From contig CM037457.1 of assembly GCA_021014325.1 (NCBI GenBank), positions 10,296,538 to 10,360,537 on the forward strand: a stretch of 64,000 bases of DNA, read 5' to 3'. Below the pieces are notes generated by a model. That model was not told the DNA's origin, made no database searches, and was given only the letters and a program-made list of their open reading frames with translations. This DNA is from Plazaster borealis. Its lineage: Eukaryota; Echinodermata; Asteroidea; Forcipulatida; Labidiasteridae. A program made the translations under genes and the position numbers. Within the stretch, counting starts at the first letter, position 1. The number at the start of each line of letters is the position of its first letter. Below are positions 58,855 to 64,000 of this stretch, piece after piece.

Positions 58855-61800
58855 AACTTTCATTGTACATTAACTACTTTATACACTTTAATTGAAAAGG
58901 CTTACGGAGACATCAAATGAACTTTCACCTTTGCAGAAACTGATCGATCAATCAATAAAACGCGGGCTGTGCTCAGACGGTGCATGACCGGCACATTGCC
59001 GGCACAAAGGCAACCTTTGGAAAAATGGCAAGAGGTGAACAAAACAATTCTTTGAAACTGAAAATTTGCGTGGCATTGAAACACCACTTATCACCTTTAG
59101 GAGAAGAATCGTCAATAAGACCTTATACATGATTCTAAAAGACAATACGTTGGGAGTTAGGCAATTTCGGCATGAACGAACACTGCAATATTGCAAATCA
59201 ACTTTCGAAGGACTTTACTTTCTCCATTGTTAACACTGATAACTCCTACACAAATAACATTATTCAAACCCAACTTAGATCTGAGATCATAAACTCATCT
59301 AATATTGAACTCATTTGGACTCTCAATATTCATAAAGCAAATTACTGTAGTTGCAGAGTGTATATTGAATTACTGCTAAGTTGAATTTTCTAAGCCCACT
59401 CCATTTATTCATTTTCATGATCAATCTTATAGATATTGTGCAAGATTTTTCTGCAGCTTGCAGGCAGAGCGCTGTTTTTGTTGGCATTGCACCATTCAGT
59501 ATCAAAGAGATCCGGATCTCGCCTGCTCAGTCCTTGATCGCAACACATCATCGTCGCGCCATTCATTCAACAAACCCCCTCGACTTGTGCCTAAGCTGTT
59601 GCTTGTTGGCCGATCGATTCCACCAAACACCAACCAAGCCTCTTAGGGCAGACCATCGGCGGATGTGGAGACACAGCACTATTATCGATCCCCGAGCAAA
59701 TGCAAAGATGTGCGAAGCATGTGGAAATGGAATTTTATGGTGACGAAAAACCTTTATTTTGCTAGAACGTGGTTGATTTGTTTTTTTCGGAACTCAGCAA
59801 AGATGTAAACAAATATCGAGTCATGATACAATCTTTTTTGAATGATCAAAAAATGATGTGTTGTCGATCAAAATACCCATTACTAAGTACAGAAAAATTG
59901 TATAACAAATGTTTACTTTTTGCATAATTCCTTCAGTTCAAACATGAGCAAACATATATATAGCTATTTAGAGTAAAAATTACTTCTCAGAAGAAGTATT
60001 TATTTAGAATGTTTTACTTGGAGAGACAATCTGTTATTTAAGCAGTACATTACAACTTACACCAAACCAAATGGTAATTAATTTGTTTACATTTATTTTT
60101 GTTGATTAACATGAATTTTTTTGAAAGCCGGCTTATTGTGTACAGTATGCTGCTACCGCGTAGCACACTCTTCAACGGAGCTTTCATTTAACAAGGAAAT
60201 GTCTAATGAAAATTTTATGGGTAGTCACACATGCAATGATCATTTCCTCTTTAATTGGTAATCAGCATTCCCGGGTACTCATTATCCACAATTGAAGAGG
60301 AAAGTGTTTAGGCCGCTATCTCGCTACAATTTGTTAATTTAATTGATAGCGGCATAAATACAAGTTCTTGAACCACCTGAGACAGTATGCTCAAAAATTG
60401 CTTTACAAAAAGGATTGGAATAAAAATGAATAACTATTATTAACATCCTTTGCAATTTATGACTGTCGAGGCTTACTGGGTATTTTCCCCTCATTATTAC
60501 TCATTGTGATTTGCAATAGCCAGTTGGTATAGCTGTAACTGACAATTTTTAAGATTCTGTCTGGATGAAATTTCCTACGATTATTATTTTACCGGGAAAT
60601 ACTAAACACTGACCGGCCGTATCATTTCTAATTTACCACTGACTTGACTCGATCCATCGACGCAGCCAAGCGATGGAAATTACCCGGCGAAGCAGAGTGT
60701 GATTGACTCGGTCGGCCAAGCGTTACGCCCGATCCCTCATGGAATTCCATCCCCTTAATTCCGATCTCCATCTTGTTACTCGTACACGCTATTTTCTTTC
60801 TCTTCTTTCTACCTATTCCTCATTTGGAACGCTTGGATCGCCACGAAAAAACCCATTTCCCCCGTCATCCAAGTGTGTTATCCCTCATGTTGGCCGACTG
60901 AAGATAAATCAAACACCTTTACCAGCGATAATTTCATTTGGATCGCTCATTTTTCCTTGAAGTAAAACAAAACAAAGAACAGACGACCGTATAGTCAGAA
61001 ACGTGAATGGTATACCACACTTGCAGGTTAACCGCACTTGAAAACGCTACTAAAACAATAAACAAAAAAATTAAATGGATCAGCAATTTTTGTTATCAAG
61101 ATCGTACAATAATGTATACCTGGTTTAAAACCCTCACCGGGCAGGGGTAAAAATATTGTTTTAAAGCATTTTGTGTGCCCTTTTCAAGCATTTCATTTTG
61201 CAAAGTTTGAGGGGATGAGCTCTCCGTTATTACCCCAAGCACGTTGTTTGCCATTATTTACCACGGGGCTTTCCCTTACTCTCTTGGTATCAAATATTCA
61301 CGAAGCTCGCGCGTCTTCGGTCCTGCCAAGTTTGTATTAATTATTTCTAGGTTGTGTCACTTTCTCTTAACAAGCCGGCATGTTAGGCCCGAAATAGATC
61401 ATACAGTAGCAATTGTGTACAGGTTGATATGAGTAAGACAATCTTCTATAGTAAAGTACAACATAATTAATTGATTTTTTTAACGTTAAAAATCAAATGA
61501 TTTCAAGTTAATGTTGTACAATGCTATTGTTCCTCTCATACATCTAAAAATTATAAAGATTACAAAATGCTAAATGTTTGTTTTCTTCGTTTGATAGTGA
61601 AATAAGTCCCTCCTCCTTTGTAATAAAAATATTTGCAGACGGGCCTATCGATTACTTTGTATTTATTAACAAAACAAGTAATATAACAATCGATTTGGTC
61701 CATGGTGTTGCTTGTTTGAATAAGAAGTATACCTAACAGAGAAAGTATATTTAGCAAGGAAATTTTCTCTTGTACAAAACACTTGCATTTCTGGAAAAAG

Positions 61801-62067
61801 TACGAGACCAAAATATGCCGCACTTGTTCAATTTTTTTTTTACAGAGAAAGAACGATTACAGCATTTATTATATCAAGTATCGAAACAAATCCCCATGTT
61901 ACAAAGAATCCCAAGATTGAACTAAGTGAAATGTTTATAAAAAGCTGTTAATTATTAGAGGCAAAAACATCGAACTGCCAAATTTTACCCGTTAAACTTG
62001 TGTAAATAATTTGTAAGAAAATATTTATTGATTTAGCTCCCTGTTTATTCTCCACGCCTTTCTTGAC
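58855..62067. other. POU4 3' UTR and downstream DNA
   Basis: An AATAAA at 58954-58959 is a possible poly(A) signal, giving a UTR of only about 120 bases; the true UTR may be longer. No further gene is recognised up to 62067. Confidence 0.45.
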
Positions 62068-62441
62068 TTAAAGGCATCGTACACGTTTGGTAATTGTCAA
62101 AGACCAGTGTTCTCATTTGGTGTATCCCAACATATGCATACAATAACAAGCCTGTGAAAATTTGGGCTCAATTGGTCATCGAAGTTGCAAGAAAATGATG
62201 AAAGAAAAAACACCCTTGTTGTACAAATTTGTGTACTTTCAGATAGGAATAAAAACTTCTTGCAAGAAGTTTTTATTATTTCAGTGAGAAATTACCTCTT
62301 TCTCAAAAACTACGTTACTTCAGAGGGAGTCGTTTCTCACAATGTTTTATACTATCAACAGCTCTCTGTTAGTCGTTACCAAGTCAGTTTTTATGCTAAT
62401 ATATATTTTGAGTAATTACCAAACGTGTACGATGCCTTTAA
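62068..62441. mobile_element. TTAA MITE, family B, best-preserved copy
   Basis: Starts TTAAAGGCATCGTACACG plus TTTGGTAATT and ends in the exact reverse complement, CGTGTACGATGCCTTTAA. TTAA lies at both borders. 374 bp, non-coding. The right three quarters of 25921-26456 is the same sequence. Confidence 0.85.
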
Positions 62442-64000
62442 CAAACGTTTTGTTTTAAGTACTGTTTTGTAAATAGTTATATCATAATCGTACACAGCAT
62501 CTGATGGCTTTATTTTGATCTAATTTACACGAAATAAAGTGAAATAGCTCCTTTATTAAGTTATCTGTGTCCAATCACGTGTCATTAAAAGTGTTCTTGG
62601 AAATAAATTGTTAAAATATGTGTATAATATCACCATGGTTTTCAACACAAATATTTCCCACACAATCAATTCCAACCTTTGTTTACTTTATTGAATCGAC
62701 GTGTTCAACGAGCCGGCTTGATTTAAAACAACATTTCATAATATTTTGTGGGTTAAATTTTTCTGAGAAACAAACTGCCTCCTGTCACATGAGATTGCAC
62801 TGGCTCCCCTTGAAAATGGTTCACTCGACTGGATTTTGCATACAATTACAAGTGAATAATATGCAGCATGAAGTTGTACATAGATTGTGGTAAATTGCAA
62901 CTATTATCACTATCGTATAAAGGGAGGGGGGGTCATCATCAGCACTCGGCTCGATTTCACAAAGCCCTTATAAGATTCATCTTAAGATGAGTTGTCAATA
63001 TCACCATAGTGATTTGTGTTGTGACATCACACTTTGCTTAGCAATTAAGATTGAAACATAGTTAAGAGCAATCTTTACTCTTTGACGAAATCGGCCCCGT
63101 CTCTTCACATCCGTCTTGAAATACACACGAATTGACTGACTCGATTAATAAGAATGTGCAGTCCCTCAATCGGTGAAAACCTAAAATGATTATTTTGACG
63201 GATTGAATAAATTATTTAGACTTGTGGATTGCATCGCGTTGAATTTTGGGTTAACTTTATCAACCACAGATAAAGACTATTGCTATATGAGCAGATGGGA
63301 GAGGTGCTGAACGTGGCGATCCCTTTGGTGTATTCCAGTCTGGTGTATTCTCATTGGTAACCGAAGGGAGGGAAATGAATTTTATCATTCTGGATAAAAT
63401 AAATAATTATTTTCCATATTTTGATAAATCAAACATCATAGAAAGGCTAGCTCAAGAGAGTATCAGCTTGAATAAAACAGCCGCCGGCAAACGGGTCATA
63501 ACGTATCCGAATGCCGCAGACTGTATGCATGCCCATATCACATCACATATGGACAGAACCCATCAACCTCATTATTTACACGAACAATTATTCCCAAACC
63601 AACTCCGAATGAAGAAAAAACGAAGTAACGGTTGATCAAAAAGCCCAAAACGGATGAAAAACAGTACCGGTTCATCTCACATCTCTCGAATGCCACAGAC
63701 GGCTTGGATCACATCACCGAAGGACAAAAAACTCTCTTTTACCGATGGACGGGTTCTGTCCAAGAGTCTTAACATCCCGATCACTCACAACTTCCGCTAT
63801 TCATCTGCTGGGAGAGAGTAAACGGGGCCCGGCATCTCCACGCCGTGCGTTAAGCACCTGCTCCGAAGGGGGAGCGGCGAGGCTTTTTACCCCTTCATCC
63901 AGTGTCTCATGCCAGCCATCCCGGATCAGTTTACTAATGAGGAACTGTACTGTTGGATTACTGAGAGGGAGAGAGGCCGTTGGAAACACCCGGTGTATAT
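62442..64000. other. Right end of window, no recognised gene
   Basis: Contains a palindromic repeat at 62945-63100 (CGGCTCGATTTCACAAAG mirrored by CTCTTTGACGAAATCGGCC). A 93-codon plus-strand frame at 63354-63635 ends in a basic stretch (NQLRMKKKRSNG) and is of uncertain status. The last 350 bases are GC-richer and could belong to a feature beyond the window. Confidence 0.45.

Noticed and set aside
62185..62415. Open frames inside the MITEs (also 11590-11832 and 14588-14797)
   Set aside because: They fall wholly inside non-coding inverted-repeat elements, and the related copies do not keep one common frame.
1..64000. CRISPR arrays, operons and bacterial-type features
   Set aside because: Genes are spliced and no regularly spaced identical repeats with unique spacers occur. 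The tandem arrays at 9093, 9887, 12027 and 12578 have no spacers.

Overview
The window is animal genomic DNA, AT-rich and gene-poor, with spliced genes, GT-AG introns of 1-10 kb, LINE/SINE relics and many short inverted-repeat elements. Three protein genes can be recognised by family: SLC10A7, OBI1 (RNF219) and a class IV POU homeobox gene (POU4/Brn3). Protein divergence from the vertebrate orthologues, a compact two-exon POU4 gene and the type of dispersed repeats point to an invertebrate deuterostome, most likely an echinoderm and perhaps a sea star. The exact taxon is an inference and cannot be fixed from the sequence alone. Positions 1-49 are an assembly gap.

Layout. On the minus strand from 10478 down to the left edge lies the 5' part of SLC10A7: exons 1-4, the first 132 residues, with the rest beyond the window. 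Head to head with it, only 295 bp away, OBI1 starts at 10774 on the plus strand and runs through six coding exons to 33838 (834 codons). All exon phases fit. Its introns, especially introns 2 and 5, are full of short inverted-repeat transposons. Intron 2 also holds exon-like sequences that may be a nested gene of unknown function. About 21 kb of mostly non-coding DNA follows (34.9-55.6 kb). It contains scattered GC-rich patches, two or three protein-like ORFs of unknown function and POU-type binding motifs. POU4 (55865-58854, two coding exons, 344 residues) lies downstream of OBI1 in the same orientation. The last 5 kb contains one clear inverted-repeat transposon, a second palindromic repeat and no recognisable gene.

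How the genes relate. SLC10A7 (membrane carrier-like protein) and OBI1 (E3 ubiquitin ligase acting on the origin recognition complex) probably share a bidirectional promoter. OBI1 followed by POU4 in the same orientation matches the OBI1-POU4F1 order on human chromosome 13q31. This suggests an ancient linkage, perhaps held together by POU4 regulatory DNA lying in or beyond OBI1.

The mobile DNA is varied: several families of TTAA-flanked miniature inverted-repeat elements (one copy carries a tRNA-like segment, another is a chimera of two families), a 914-bp fold-back element whose arms are tandem arrays, tRNA-derived SINEs, and 3' ends of LINE-type retrotransposons.
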